Shown here piece by piece: positions 7,144-16,017 of a stretch of DNA of 64,000 nt (positions are counted from its first letter, which is position 1; each line of letters begins with the position of its first letter). The notes below the pieces were generated by a model. It searched no databases and was not told the origin of the DNA. It was given only the letters and a program-made list of their open reading frames with translations. The position numbers and the translations under genes are program-made. Source of the DNA: Pseudoroseicyclus aestuarii (lineage in GTDB: Bacteria; Pseudomonadota; Alphaproteobacteria; Rhodobacterales; Rhodobacteraceae). Location: the NCBI RefSeq assembly GCF_003217255.1, contig NZ_QJTE01000001.1:868001-932000 (forward strand). Direction: 5' to 3'.

Positions 7144-8982
7144 ATGGATCAAGGCCAGGCTTACCGCCGCCCGGACCGAGCCCGCGAGGATCACAGCGCC
7201 TATCTCTGCCGCACCGTGGCGATCGCGGGCGCGACGGTTCTGGCCGGCTTTGCGGCCGTGATGTCCCTCGAAGGCGGGCAGCCTTGGTGGATCGCGCTTT
7301 TGCGCGCCCTCCTGCTTTTCGCGACCACCTTCTGGCTGGCATGGGGCGCCGCGCAGGCGCTGCTGGGTCTTTTCGCGCCGCGCCGCCCGGCCCCGCCGCG
7401 GGCCGCGGATGTCAGCGGCGCGACCTGCGCGATCCTCGTTCCGATCTACAACGAGGATCCCCCAGAGACCTTCAGCCGCATCGCCGCGATGTACCAGGCG
7501 CTGCAGGCGCACCCCGAGGGGCGCTGCTTCAGCTTCGCGATCCTGTCGGACACCCGCGACGCGGCGCGCGGGGACGAGGAAGAGCGCTGGTTCCACTACC
7601 TCCTCGACCAGACGGGCGGCGCGGGGCGCATCTTCTACCGTCGCCGCACCAGCAATGCCGGTCGGAAGGCCGGGAACATCCAGGATTTCATCGAGACGTC
7701 CGGCGCGGCCTTCGATCACGTCATGATCCTTGATGCCGACAGCATCATGGCCCCGGGCACGATGATCGAGATGCTGCGCCGGATCGAGGGCGACCCGCAG
7801 CTCGGCCTGCTGCAGAGCCTGCCCTTCACCGTCTTCGCGCACAGCCGTTTCGCCCGCGCCATGCAGTTCACCACCTGGATGCACTCGCCTGCCTTCGCGC
7901 GGGGGCTGGCCGTCATGCAGGGGCGCACCGGGCCCTTCTGGGGCCATAACGCCATCGTCCGCACCCGCGCCTTTGCCGAGTGCTGCGGCCTGCCGGAGCT
8001 TCCGGGCCGCGCGCCCTTCGGTGGCCATATCCTGAGCCACGACTACGTCGAGGCGGCCTTGCTGGCGCGCGGCGGCTGGACCGTGCGCCTTGACGAGGAT
8101 CTCACCGGCTCCTTCGAAGAAGGCCCCGAGAATGTGCTCGATCATGCCAAGCGCGACCGCCGCTGGTGCCAGGGCAACCTTCAGCACGTGAAGCTTCTGG
8201 GCGCGCAGGGCCTGCGCCCCTGGAGCCGCTATGTCTTCGTGCAGGGCATCCTGTCCTACATCGCGCCGCTGTTCTGGATCGGCTTCCTGCTGGCGAGCAT
8301 CGCAGCCACGGCGACAGTGCGCGCGCCCGATTACTTCCCGGACGAGAACTGGCCCTTCCCCGAGTTTCCCGCCACGCCGGCCTCGCGCACCGCCGAGATC
8401 GCGATCGGCGTCATCGGCCTTCTGGTGTTGCCCAAGCTGCTGGTCGTGCTCGATGCCTGCCTGCGCGGCCGCGCGCGCGGCTTCGGCGGCAGCCTCAGCG
8501 CTGTCGCCTCCACCCTGTCGGAGCTTCTGCTCTCGGCCCTGTTGGCCCCCGTACTGCTGATGTTCCAGACCCGCTCCGTGCTGCAGGTTCTCTTCGGCGC
8601 CGACGGCGGCTGGCCCGCCAGCAGCCGCGGCGACGGAACGCTGGACCTGCGGACCGCTTGGCAGGCGAGCAACTGGATCACCCTCTGGGGGGTGGCCGTG
8701 CTCTGCGCCGCGGCTTTCCTCGCGCCGGGCCTCGTGCCCTGGATGCTGCCGGTGGCCCTGCCGATGATCGCGGCGCCCATGCTGATCGCCTGGAGCTCGC
8801 GCCGCTCGGCGAGCGCGCTGTTCCTCGTCCCGCCCGAGCGGGACCCGGATGGCGTCATCCTCGCGCGTGCGGGCATCCTTGCCGACTGGCTGGGCGAGGC
8901 GCCGCTGCACCGCGGCCCCGACCTGCCGGCCGACCGCGCGCCCGGCATGATCCCCCCTGCGCCGCATCGCCACCATGCCTGA
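7144..8982 (+). CDS. opgH: Glucosyltransferase OpgH (MdoH), glucan synthesis
   Basis: A 612-residue inner-membrane family 2 glycosyltransferase that uses UDP-glucose to make the linear backbone of periplasmic glucans. Two membrane segments near the N-terminus precede the catalytic domain. Its motifs are VPIYNEDP, DADSIM (the D..D pair), HDYVEAAL (catalytic D) and RRWCQGNL (the R/QxxRW equivalent). About four to six more membrane helices follow from residue 360. The start codon directly follows a TAA in the same frame, and the ORF upstream looks like a detached N-terminus. AGGGAAG precedes the ATG. The 3' end overlaps opgC by 8 bases, so opgG-H-C form one operon. Confidence 0.93.
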   Translation: MDQGQAYRRPDRAREDHSAYLCRTVAIAGATVLAGFAAVMSLEGGQPWWIALLRALLLFATTFWLAWGAAQALLGLFAPRRPAPPRAADVSGATCAILVPIYNEDPPETFSRIAAMYQALQAHPEGRCFSFAILSDTRDAARGDEEERWFHYLLDQTGGAGRIFYRRRTSNAGRKAGNIQDFIETSGAAFDHVMILDADSIMAPGTMIEMLRRIEGDPQLGLLQSLPFTVFAHSRFARAMQFTTWMHSPAFARGLAVMQGRTGPFWGHNAIVRTRAFAECCGLPELPGRAPFGGHILSHDYVEAALLARGGWTVRLDEDLTGSFEEGPENVLDHAKRDRRWCQGNLQHVKLLGAQGLRPWSRYVFVQGILSYIAPLFWIGFLLASIAATATVRAPDYFPDENWPFPEFPATPASRTAEIAIGVIGLLVLPKLLVVLDACLRGRARGFGGSLSAVASTLSELLLSALLAPVLLMFQTRSVLQVLFGADGGWPASSRGDGTLDLRTAWQASNWITLWGVAVLCAAAFLAPGLVPWMLPVALPMIAAPMLIAWSSRRSASALFLVPPERDPDGVILARAGILADWLGEAPLHRGPDLPADRAPGMIPPAPHRHHA

Positions 8983-10180
8983 TATCGCCGTCAAACCGCC
9001 CGCCTCCGCGCGCGATCCACGTCTCGACGTGTTCCGCGGCTTGGCGCTGATCACGATCTTCATCGACCATGTGCCCGGCAACCTCTACGAGCACTTCACC
9101 CTGCGAAACATCGGTTTTTCCGATGCCGCCGAGGCCTTCGTGCTGATGTCAGGCATCTCGTCCGGGATCGCCTATTCCACCGCCATGCGGACCGGCGGTG
9201 CGCCGCGCTGGCAGGGCTGGGGGCGGGCCTGGACGCGGGGCTGGACGCTGTACCTCGTGCACCTGCTGATCACCCTCTGCGCCCTTGGCATCGGGGCGAT
9301 CTGCGCCCGCTACCTCGGGGCGCCCGAACTGATCTGGCGGCACGGCATGGGCCTGTTGTTCAGCGACCCGCTGGGCTTCCTGATCGGCGTGCCGACGCTG
9401 GGCCACCAGATCGGCTACGCCAATATCCTGCCGCTTTACGCCGTGCTGATGCTCGCGGTGCCGCCGCTGCTGATCGCCGCCATCGCCCGGCCCTGGGCCC
9501 TGCTGGCGGGGTCCGCCGTGGTCTGGTTCCTGGCCGCGCAGTTCCGGGTGAACCTGCCACTTTATCCCTACGACGGCGGCTGGTTCCTGAACCCCTTCAG
9601 TTGGCAGCTGGTCTTTGTGATCGGGATGCTGACCGGTATCCGGATGCGCGAGGGGCGCGCCCTCGTGCCCTCCAACCCGGTGCTGCGCGGGATCGCCCTT
9701 GGCCTGCTGATCCTGATCGCGCTCTGGCGCCTCTGGCCCGAATTCGGGGCGGCCGGCAATCACACGCTCTGGCTCGTCAGCCAGGCGGGGGTGCCGGGCG
9801 TCTTCACGGCCTTCAACAAGACCTACCTCTACCTGCCGCGCCTGCTGAACGTCCTGCTCCTGCTCTACCTCGTCAGCAGCATCCCGGCGATCCGCAGCGC
9901 CTGCCACAGCCGGGTTCTGGCGCCCATCGGCATGCTCGGGCGTCATTCGCTGCCGGTTTTCGCGCTCGGCTCCGTCCTCGCCTACCTCGTTCAGGGTCTC
10001 AAGGAGCATACCGGCGAGGATGTCGCTTGGGACAGCCTGCTGCTGGGCACTGGTCTCGCTCTGCAGTTCGGGCTGGCCTGGATCCGCGACAGCTGGCCCA
10101 AGGCGAAGAAGCCCGCCGCGGCGCAGACGCCAGCACAGGCCCCGTCGCAGCCCCTGCACCTCGCCCCCGCGGCGGAATGA
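8975..10180 (+). CDS. opgC: OpgC membrane acyltransferase (glucan succinylation)
   Basis: A 401-residue polytopic protein of the OpgC family, an acyltransferase that adds succinyl groups to osmoregulated periplasmic glucans. The opening block DPRLDVFRGLALITIFIDHV is the family signature, with the likely catalytic His in FIDHV. EAFVLMSGISSG and about ten hydrophobic segments follow. The C-terminus is an Ala/Pro-rich cytosolic tail. The ATG overlaps the end of opgH. In Rhodobacter sphaeroides OpgC is encoded apart from other acyltransferases; here it directly follows opgH, which ties decoration to synthesis. The next gene starts 13 bases after its stop. Confidence 0.92.
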   Translation: MPDIAVKPPASARDPRLDVFRGLALITIFIDHVPGNLYEHFTLRNIGFSDAAEAFVLMSGISSGIAYSTAMRTGGAPRWQGWGRAWTRGWTLYLVHLLITLCALGIGAICARYLGAPELIWRHGMGLLFSDPLGFLIGVPTLGHQIGYANILPLYAVLMLAVPPLLIAAIARPWALLAGSAVVWFLAAQFRVNLPLYPYDGGWFLNPFSWQLVFVIGMLTGIRMREGRALVPSNPVLRGIALGLLILIALWRLWPEFGAAGNHTLWLVSQAGVPGVFTAFNKTYLYLPRLLNVLLLLYLVSSIPAIRSACHSRVLAPIGMLGRHSLPVFALGSVLAYLVQGLKEHTGEDVAWDSLLLGTGLALQFGLAWIRDSWPKAKKPAAAQTPAQAPSQPLHLAPAAE

Positions 10181-10193
10181 GCGGCGCGCACGC

Positions 10194-11558
10194 ATGATCT
10201 GGCTCGACACTCACCTCGTCACGGTCGTCATCTCGGCCGCGGCGCTCCTCGCTACGCTCTTCGTGCTGCAGCAGCGCCGCACGCCGCAATCGGCTGCGGC
10301 CTGGCTCCTGTTCATCGTGGTGGTGCCCTGGCTGGCGCTGCCGCTGTTCCTGATGCTCGGCTTCCGCAAGCAGGGCTCGCGCTACCCTGCGATCCCCTTC
10401 ACGGGTACCGCCGCCAGCCGCGCCGATCCCGCCGGCGGCCCGGCCGAGGCGCTGCGCGCCTTCGGCATCCCCGCCGCCTGCACGGGGAGCGCGCTGCACC
10501 TGCACCGCGACGGGCAAGAGGCCTGGGAGGCGCTGCTCGCCCTTGTCGACAGCGCTACCAGCCGCATCGACGTGACGCTCTACCTGATCGAGAACGACGC
10601 GGTCGGGCGCGATTTGCTCGCCCGTCTCGAGGCCCGCGCCGCCGAGGGCATCGCCGTGCGGCTTCTGGTCGACGAGCTGGGCGGCTTCCTGCGCCCGCGC
10701 GGTGCGCTGCGCGCGCTTTCCCGCGCGGGGGGCGAGGTGCGTACCTTCTCGCCGCTGCTGCGCCTGCCGTCGAAAGGCCACTTCAACCTGCGCAACCACC
10801 GCAAGACTGTGATCGCCGACAACACCCGCGTCTGGGCCGGTGGCCGCAACGCCGGCGCCAGCTACCTCGGCCCCGAGGCCGATCCCACGCGCTGGGACGA
10901 CATCTCCTACACCCTCGAGGGGGGCGCGGCGGTGCGCACCATCGACGAGGTCTTCCGCTCGGACTGGGCCACCGCAGGCGGCAACCCGCCCGAGCCCGCC
11001 CCCGAGGTGCCGCCAGCGCCCGGCGCCACGGCCTGCGTGCAGCCCGTGCCCTCGGGGCCGGACGTGCGGGGCGATCCCTTCCACGACGTGCTGGTGCAGA
11101 TGATCCATGCCGCGACCTCCCGCGTCTGGATCCACACGCCCTACTTCCTGCCGACGGAAGGGCTGGGCGCGGCCCTCGCCACGGCGGCCCGGCGCGGCGT
11201 CGACGTGCGCATCACGGTTCCCGACCGCTCGAACCACCGTGTCACCGATTTCGCCCGCGGCGGCTACCTGCGCGCGCTCGAGGATGCAGGCGCCACGATC
11301 CTGCGCCGCCCAACCATGAGCCACGCGAAGATGGCGGTGATCGACGCGGCCGCCTGGACCGGATCGCCGAACGTCGATATCCGCTCGATGCTGCTGAACT
11401 TCGAACTGGCGCTCTTCGTCTACGACGCGCCCAGCGTCGCCTGGCTTGCGAACTGGTACGAGGCTTCGGGCACGGGCGCGCAGCGCGGCCTTCCGCCCGC
11501 CTCCTTCTGGCGGCGCCTGGCCGAAGGGGTCTTTCGCCTCGGCGCGCCTCTGCTGTAG
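10194..11558 (+). CDS. Phospholipase D-family cardiolipin synthase-like protein
   Basis: A 454-residue membrane-anchored member of the phospholipase D superfamily. Two hydrophobic segments at about 5-20 and 32-50 form the typical cardiolipin-synthase N-terminus. Two complete HKD motifs follow: HRKTVIAD at about residue 202 and HAKMAVID at about 377. Each has the downstream GG or GSPN residues. The architecture matches bacterial cardiolipin synthase, which condenses two phosphatidylglycerols or uses other head-group donors, but the exact lipid reaction cannot be told from sequence. It lies 13 bases behind opgC and 10 bases ahead of the next gene, so it is probably in the opg transcript. Confidence 0.85.
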   Translation: MIWLDTHLVTVVISAAALLATLFVLQQRRTPQSAAAWLLFIVVVPWLALPLFLMLGFRKQGSRYPAIPFTGTAASRADPAGGPAEALRAFGIPAACTGSALHLHRDGQEAWEALLALVDSATSRIDVTLYLIENDAVGRDLLARLEARAAEGIAVRLLVDELGGFLRPRGALRALSRAGGEVRTFSPLLRLPSKGHFNLRNHRKTVIADNTRVWAGGRNAGASYLGPEADPTRWDDISYTLEGGAAVRTIDEVFRSDWATAGGNPPEPAPEVPPAPGATACVQPVPSGPDVRGDPFHDVLVQMIHAATSRVWIHTPYFLPTEGLGAALATAARRGVDVRITVPDRSNHRVTDFARGGYLRALEDAGATILRRPTMSHAKMAVIDAAAWTGSPNVDIRSMLLNFELALFVYDAPSVAWLANWYEASGTGAQRGLPPASFWRRLAEGVFRLGAPLL

Positions 11559-11568
11559 GGGCTGGCCC

Positions 11569-12264
11569 ATGACTCTCCGCCTCGCCAGCTACAACATCCG
11601 CAAGGCCCTCGGCACCGACCGGCGCCGCGACCCGCGCCGGACCTGCACCGTCATCGCTGCACTGGATGCGGATGCCGTGGTGCTGCAGGAGGCCGACCTG
11701 CGCCTCGGCCCGCGCCCCACCGCCCTGCCCGCCGCCGAGATCGCCGGCCTGACCGGCCTCGTCCCGGCAGAGCTGGGACAATCCGCGCGAAGCCTCGGCT
11801 GGCACGGCAATGCCATCCTGCTGCGCCCCGGGATCCCGGTGACGGCTCTGCACCGTCATCACCTGCCGGGGCTGGAGCCGCGTGGCTGCGTTGCCGCCGA
11901 TCTTCAGACCGCGATCGGCCCGCTGCGCGTCGTCGGCGCCCATCTCGGCCTGTTGCGCGCCTCGCGCCGCCTGCAACTCGTCGCGATACTCGAGATGCTG
12001 TCGCGGCTGCCGCCGATGCCGACCGTCATCGCGGGCGATTTCAACGAATGGTCGCGCCGCACCGGACTGGGGCGTCTCACGCATGGCGCCTTCACCGTCC
12101 ATGCCCCCGGACGCAGCTTCCATAGCCGCCGCCCGGTCGCGGCGCTGGACAGGATCGCCACCTCCGAAGGCCTCCGGCTCACGCAAAGCGGCGTCTGGGC
12201 CGCGCCCCCGGCGCCCCATGCCTCGGACCACCTGCCGATCTGGGCCGAACTCGCAGGCGCCTGA
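11569..12264 (+). CDS. Endonuclease/exonuclease/phosphatase family protein
   Basis: A 231-residue enzyme of the Mg-dependent EEP fold. Visible motifs in order are ASYNIRKA (Asn), LQEAD (catalytic metal-binding Glu), a GAHLGL strand, AGDFNEW (Asp and Asn), and SDHLPIWAEL (the Ser-Asp-His triad end). There is no signal peptide. The family includes DNA repair nucleases, sphingomyelinases and phosphatases. Proteins of this size next to a PLD-type cardiolipin synthase are common and could act on a phospholipid head group, though that is inference. The ATG at 11569 follows the PLD stop by 10 bases; an intrinsic terminator follows the gene at 12269-12300. Confidence 0.85.
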   Translation: MTLRLASYNIRKALGTDRRRDPRRTCTVIAALDADAVVLQEADLRLGPRPTALPAAEIAGLTGLVPAELGQSARSLGWHGNAILLRPGIPVTALHRHHLPGLEPRGCVAADLQTAIGPLRVVGAHLGLLRASRRLQLVAILEMLSRLPPMPTVIAGDFNEWSRRTGLGRLTHGAFTVHAPGRSFHSRRPVAALDRIATSEGLRLTQSGVWAAPPAPHASDHLPIWAELAGA

Positions 12265-12268
12265 CGGC

Positions 12269-12300
12269 AAGGGGGCGCGCCCTCACGGCCGCGCCCCCTT
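12269..12300 (+). terminator. Intrinsic-type terminator after the EEP gene
   Basis: An 11-base perfect stem (AAGGGGGCGCG with CGCGCCCCCTT) around a 10-base loop begins 5 bases after the stop codon. The U-rich tract is short, so it may also work toward xylA on the other strand. Confidence 0.75.
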
Positions 12301-12302
12301 CA

Positions 12303-12350
12303 TGTTTCTGAAAATACTCCGCGGGGGTCCGGGGGCGCGAAGCCCCCGGC
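12303..12350 (-). repeat. Intergenic hairpin-plus-GGAGTATTT element behind xylA
   Basis: Read on the minus strand, an 8-base stem (CCGGGGGC / GCCCCCGG, loop TTCGC) is followed by ACCCCCGCGGAGTATTTTC. I associate this hairpin followed by GGAGTATTT with a recurrent intergenic element of Rhodobacteraceae genomes, from memory. It lies 23 bases after the xylA stop and could terminate the xyl transcript. Confidence 0.45.
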
Positions 12351-12372
12351 GCTTTCCGCCCGCGATGCCGCC

Positions 12373-13674
12373 TCAGACGAAGCGGTTGATCAGGTTCTCC
12401 AGCCGCTCCTGGCGGCCCGAGCGGGGCTGCGGGTCGATGCCGCCCTTGGCGACCTGGTCGTAGATCGACGATAGGTCGGACTGCAGCAGGTCCTTGCCGA
12501 AGCTCTCGTTCCAGCCCGCGTAACGCGCCTCGCGCGCCGCTTCGAAGCCGCCGTCCTCAAGGATCGCGGCCGCGGCCTTCAGGCCGCGTGCACAGACATC
12601 CATGCCGCCGACATGGCCGAGGATCAGGTCCTCGGGATCGAGCGACTGGCGCCGCAGCTTGCTGTCGAAGTTGGTGCCGCCGGTCTTGAAGCCGCCCGCC
12701 TTCAGCACCTCGAGATAGGCCATGGCCGTCTCGGGGACGTTGTTCGGGAACTGGTCGGTATCCCAGCCGGACTGGTAGTCGTTCCGGTTCATGTCGATCG
12801 AGCCGAAGATGCCAAGCGCCGAGGCCAGCGCCAGCTCGTGCTCGAAGCTGTGGCCGGCGAGGATCGCGTGGCCCTGCTCGATGTTCACCTTTACATCGTT
12901 CTCGAGGCCGAACTCCTTGAGGAAGCCGTAGACCGTCGCGACGTCGTAGTCGTACTGGTGCTTCGTCGGCTCCTGCGGCTTGGGCTCGATCAGGATCTGG
13001 CCGTCGTAGCCGATCTTCTTGGCATAATCGACGACCATGCTCAGCATGCGGCCGGCCTGCTGACGCTCGCGCTTGAGGTCGGTGTTCAGCAGCGTCTCGT
13101 AGCCCTCGCGCCCGCCCCAGAGGACGTAGTTCGCGCCGCCCAGCTTGTGGGTGGCATCCATGCAGGTCTTGATCGTCGCGGCCGAGAAGGCAAAGACCTC
13201 CGGGTCGGGGTTCGTGGCCGCGCCGGACATGAAGCGGCGGTGCGAGAAGAGGTTCGCCGTGCCCCAAAGGAGCTTGGTCTTCGCGCTCTCCATGTGGGTG
13301 CCGATGTGATCGACGATCTCTTCGAGGTTGCGCGTCGTCTCGGCGAAAGTCGCGCCCTCGGGGCGCACGTCGACGTCATGGAAGCAGAAGAACGGCACGT
13401 CGAGGATGCGGAACATGTCGAAGGCGACGTCGGCCTTCAGCTTGGCCGAGGCCATGCTGTCGTCGAACCAGGGCCGGTCGAAGGTGCGCCCGCCGAAGGG
13501 ATCGCCGCCCTCCCAGGCAAAGCTGTGCCACCAGGCGGCGGCGAAGCGCAGATGCTCTTCCATCCGCTTGCCCATCACCATCTCGTCGGGGTTGTAGTGC
13601 CGGAAGGCGAACTCGTTGTCGCTGTCCGGGCCCTCGTAACGGATCTCGGGGATCCCCTTGAAGAAATCGGTCAA
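12373..13674 (-). CDS. xylA: Xylose isomerase
   Basis: A 433-residue cytosolic enzyme that converts D-xylose to D-xylulose. Typical motifs are [21 protein letters not shown] near the N-terminus, [11 protein letters not shown] (active-site His and Asp), [16 protein letters not shown], and [18 protein letters not shown] (metal-binding Glu and the Lys/His pair). [15 protein letters not shown] and an intact metal-binding C-terminal half follow. The start codon is TTG at 13674, with GGGAG nine bases upstream. It is the last gene of the minus-strand xylose operon, 33 bases after xylB. Confidence 0.98.
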   Translation of the reverse strand: MTDFFKGIPEIRYEGPDSDNEFAFRHYNPDEMVMGKRMEEHLRFAAAWWHSFAWEGGDPFGGRTFDRPWFDDSMASAKLKADVAFDMFRILDVPFFCFHDVDVRPEGATFAETTRNLEEIVDHIGTHMESAKTKLLWGTANLFSHRRFMSGAATNPDPEVFAFSAATIKTCMDATHKLGGANYVLWGGREGYETLLNTDLKRERQQAGRMLSMVVDYAKKIGYDGQILIEPKPQEPTKHQYDYDVATVYGFLKEFGLENDVKVNIEQGHAILAGHSFEHELALASALGIFGSIDMNRNDYQSGWDTDQFPNNVPETAMAYLEVLKAGGFKTGGTNFDSKLRRQSLDPEDLILGHVGGMDVCARGLKAAAAILEDGGFEAAREARYAGWNESFGKDLLQSDLSSIYDQVAKGGIDPQPRSGRQERLENLINRFV

Positions 13675-13707
13675 AGTCTCACTCCCTAAAGGTCTCGGTC
13701 CGGCCGG

Positions 13708-15147
13708 TCAGGCCAGGGGTTTCAGCGCCTGATAGGCAGCGCGGTAACGGGCATGCGCCTCGGAGAAGGCGCCTGTCAGGCTGCGATCGGGCTCGATCGT
13801 GCGGGCGATATGCGGGGTGCTGGCGATCTCGGGCCCGGCATCAGTCCCGGCCATGATCGCCAGACGCGCCGCGCCGAAGGCGCCGCCGTAATCGCCGGAG
13901 ACCGGCAGATCGACGGCGCAGTCCAGAGCCGTGGCAATCGCCTTGACCCAGTAGTCCGAGCGCGTGCCACCGCCGACGGCCAGCAGCCGGTCGATCTTGG
14001 TCCCGGTCCCTTCCAGCGCGTCGAAGCTGTCGCGGATCGCGAAGGTCACGCCCTCGAGAACGCTGCGCACCATCGCAGGCCGGTCGGTCGCGTGATCGAG
14101 GTAGAGGAAGGCGCCGCGCACGGCGGAATCGTTGTGCGGCGTGCGCTCCCCGCCGAGGTAGGGCAGGAACAGCGGCCGTCCCGGCGTCTCGAGCGGGCCG
14201 AGGTCCTGCGTCAGCGCGGCAGCGGGGCTGCCCAGCACGCGGGCGAACCAGTTCATCGCATCGGCGGCGGCCAGGATCACGCCCATCTGGTGCCATGTGC
14301 CCGGCAGGGCGTGGCAGAAGGTATGCACGGCGCTCGCGGCATCGGGCTGGTAGGCATCCGAGGCGGCGAAGAGCACGCCCGAGGTGCCGAGGCTGACGAA
14401 GGCCTGCCCCGGCTTGACCACGCCGACGCCGACGGCGCTGGCGGCATTATCGCCGCCGCCGCCCGCGATCACGACATTGGCGCCGAGGCCCCAACGCGAG
14501 GCGAGCTCTGCCCGCAGCTTGCCCGAGGGCTCGGAGCCTTCGACGAGGCGCGGCATCTGCTCGCGGCTCAGATCCGTGGCGGCCAGCAGATCGTCCGACC
14601 AGTCGCGCTTCGCGACGTCGAGCCAGGCGGTGCCGGCGGCATCCGACATCTCGGCCACGGCCTCGCCGGTCAGCCAGAGGCGCAGGTAATCCTTCGGCAG
14701 CAGCACCTTGGCGACCTGCCCGAAGATCTTCGGCTCGTTCTTCTTGACCCAGGAAAGCTTGGGCGCGGTGAAGCCGGGAAAGACGATATTGCCGGTGATC
14801 TCGCGAAAGCGCGGATCGGCGTCGAGTGCGGCAGCCTCTTCATGGCTGCGGGTGTCGTTCCACAGGATGCAGGGGCGCAGCACCTCGCCGGCGCTGTCCA
14901 GCAGCGTCGCGCCGTGCATGTGGCCCGAGAGGCCGATGGCCTTCACGCGCGACAGATCGACTGCGGCGCGCAGCGCGTCCATCACCTCTTCGGCGGCGGT
15001 CAGCCAGTCTGCCGGCTTCTGCTCGGACCAGCCGTCCTGCGGACGCTGCACCTCGAGCGGGGCGACGGCCTCCGCCAGGATCGCCTGGGCGTCGTCGATC
15101 ACGACCCCCTTCAGCCCGGAGGTCCCGAGATCGAGTCCGATGAACAT
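13708..15147 (-). CDS. xylB: Xylulokinase
   Basis: A 479-residue FGGY-family sugar kinase that phosphorylates D-xylulose with ATP for entry into the pentose phosphate pathway. The N-terminus has the family's IGLDLGTSGLKGVVID phosphate-binding motif. GLSGHMHGATLLD and ILWNDTRS follow. The C-terminal FGGY domain has LFLPYLGGERTPHND and AVGGGTRS. The ATG at 15147 is preceded by GAGGAG. It is separated from the ATPase gene by 97 bases holding a GC-rich hairpin, so xylBA may be expressed at a different level from the transporter. XylB could also use xylulose from arabitol oxidation by the polyol locus. Confidence 0.97.
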   Translation of the reverse strand: MFIGLDLGTSGLKGVVIDDAQAILAEAVAPLEVQRPQDGWSEQKPADWLTAAEEVMDALRAAVDLSRVKAIGLSGHMHGATLLDSAGEVLRPCILWNDTRSHEEAAALDADPRFREITGNIVFPGFTAPKLSWVKKNEPKIFGQVAKVLLPKDYLRLWLTGEAVAEMSDAAGTAWLDVAKRDWSDDLLAATDLSREQMPRLVEGSEPSGKLRAELASRWGLGANVVIAGGGGDNAASAVGVGVVKPGQAFVSLGTSGVLFAASDAYQPDAASAVHTFCHALPGTWHQMGVILAAADAMNWFARVLGSPAAALTQDLGPLETPGRPLFLPYLGGERTPHNDSAVRGAFLYLDHATDRPAMVRSVLEGVTFAIRDSFDALEGTGTKIDRLLAVGGGTRSDYWVKAIATALDCAVDLPVSGDYGGAFGAARLAIMAGTDAGPEIASTPHIARTIEPDRSLTGAFSEAHARYRAAYQALKPLA

Positions 15148-15192
15148 GGTGGTGTCTCCTCACAGCCCCTTACGGGGCCTGTCGTGCGGTCT

Positions 15193-15224
15193 GCGGGCGG
15201 GGGCGTCAAGCCGCCTCCGCCCGC
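15193..15224 (-). other. Intercistronic hairpin between transporter genes and xylB
   Basis: An 8-base inverted repeat (GCGGGCGG / CCGCCCGC) with a 16-base loop lies in the 97-base gap between the ATPase gene and xylB. It could partly terminate or protect the transporter message. There is no U tract. Confidence 0.4.
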
Positions 15225-15244
15225 CGCAGGCGCGAGGCCAGCCC

Positions 15245-16015
<771 letters not shown>

Positions 16016-16017
16016 GA

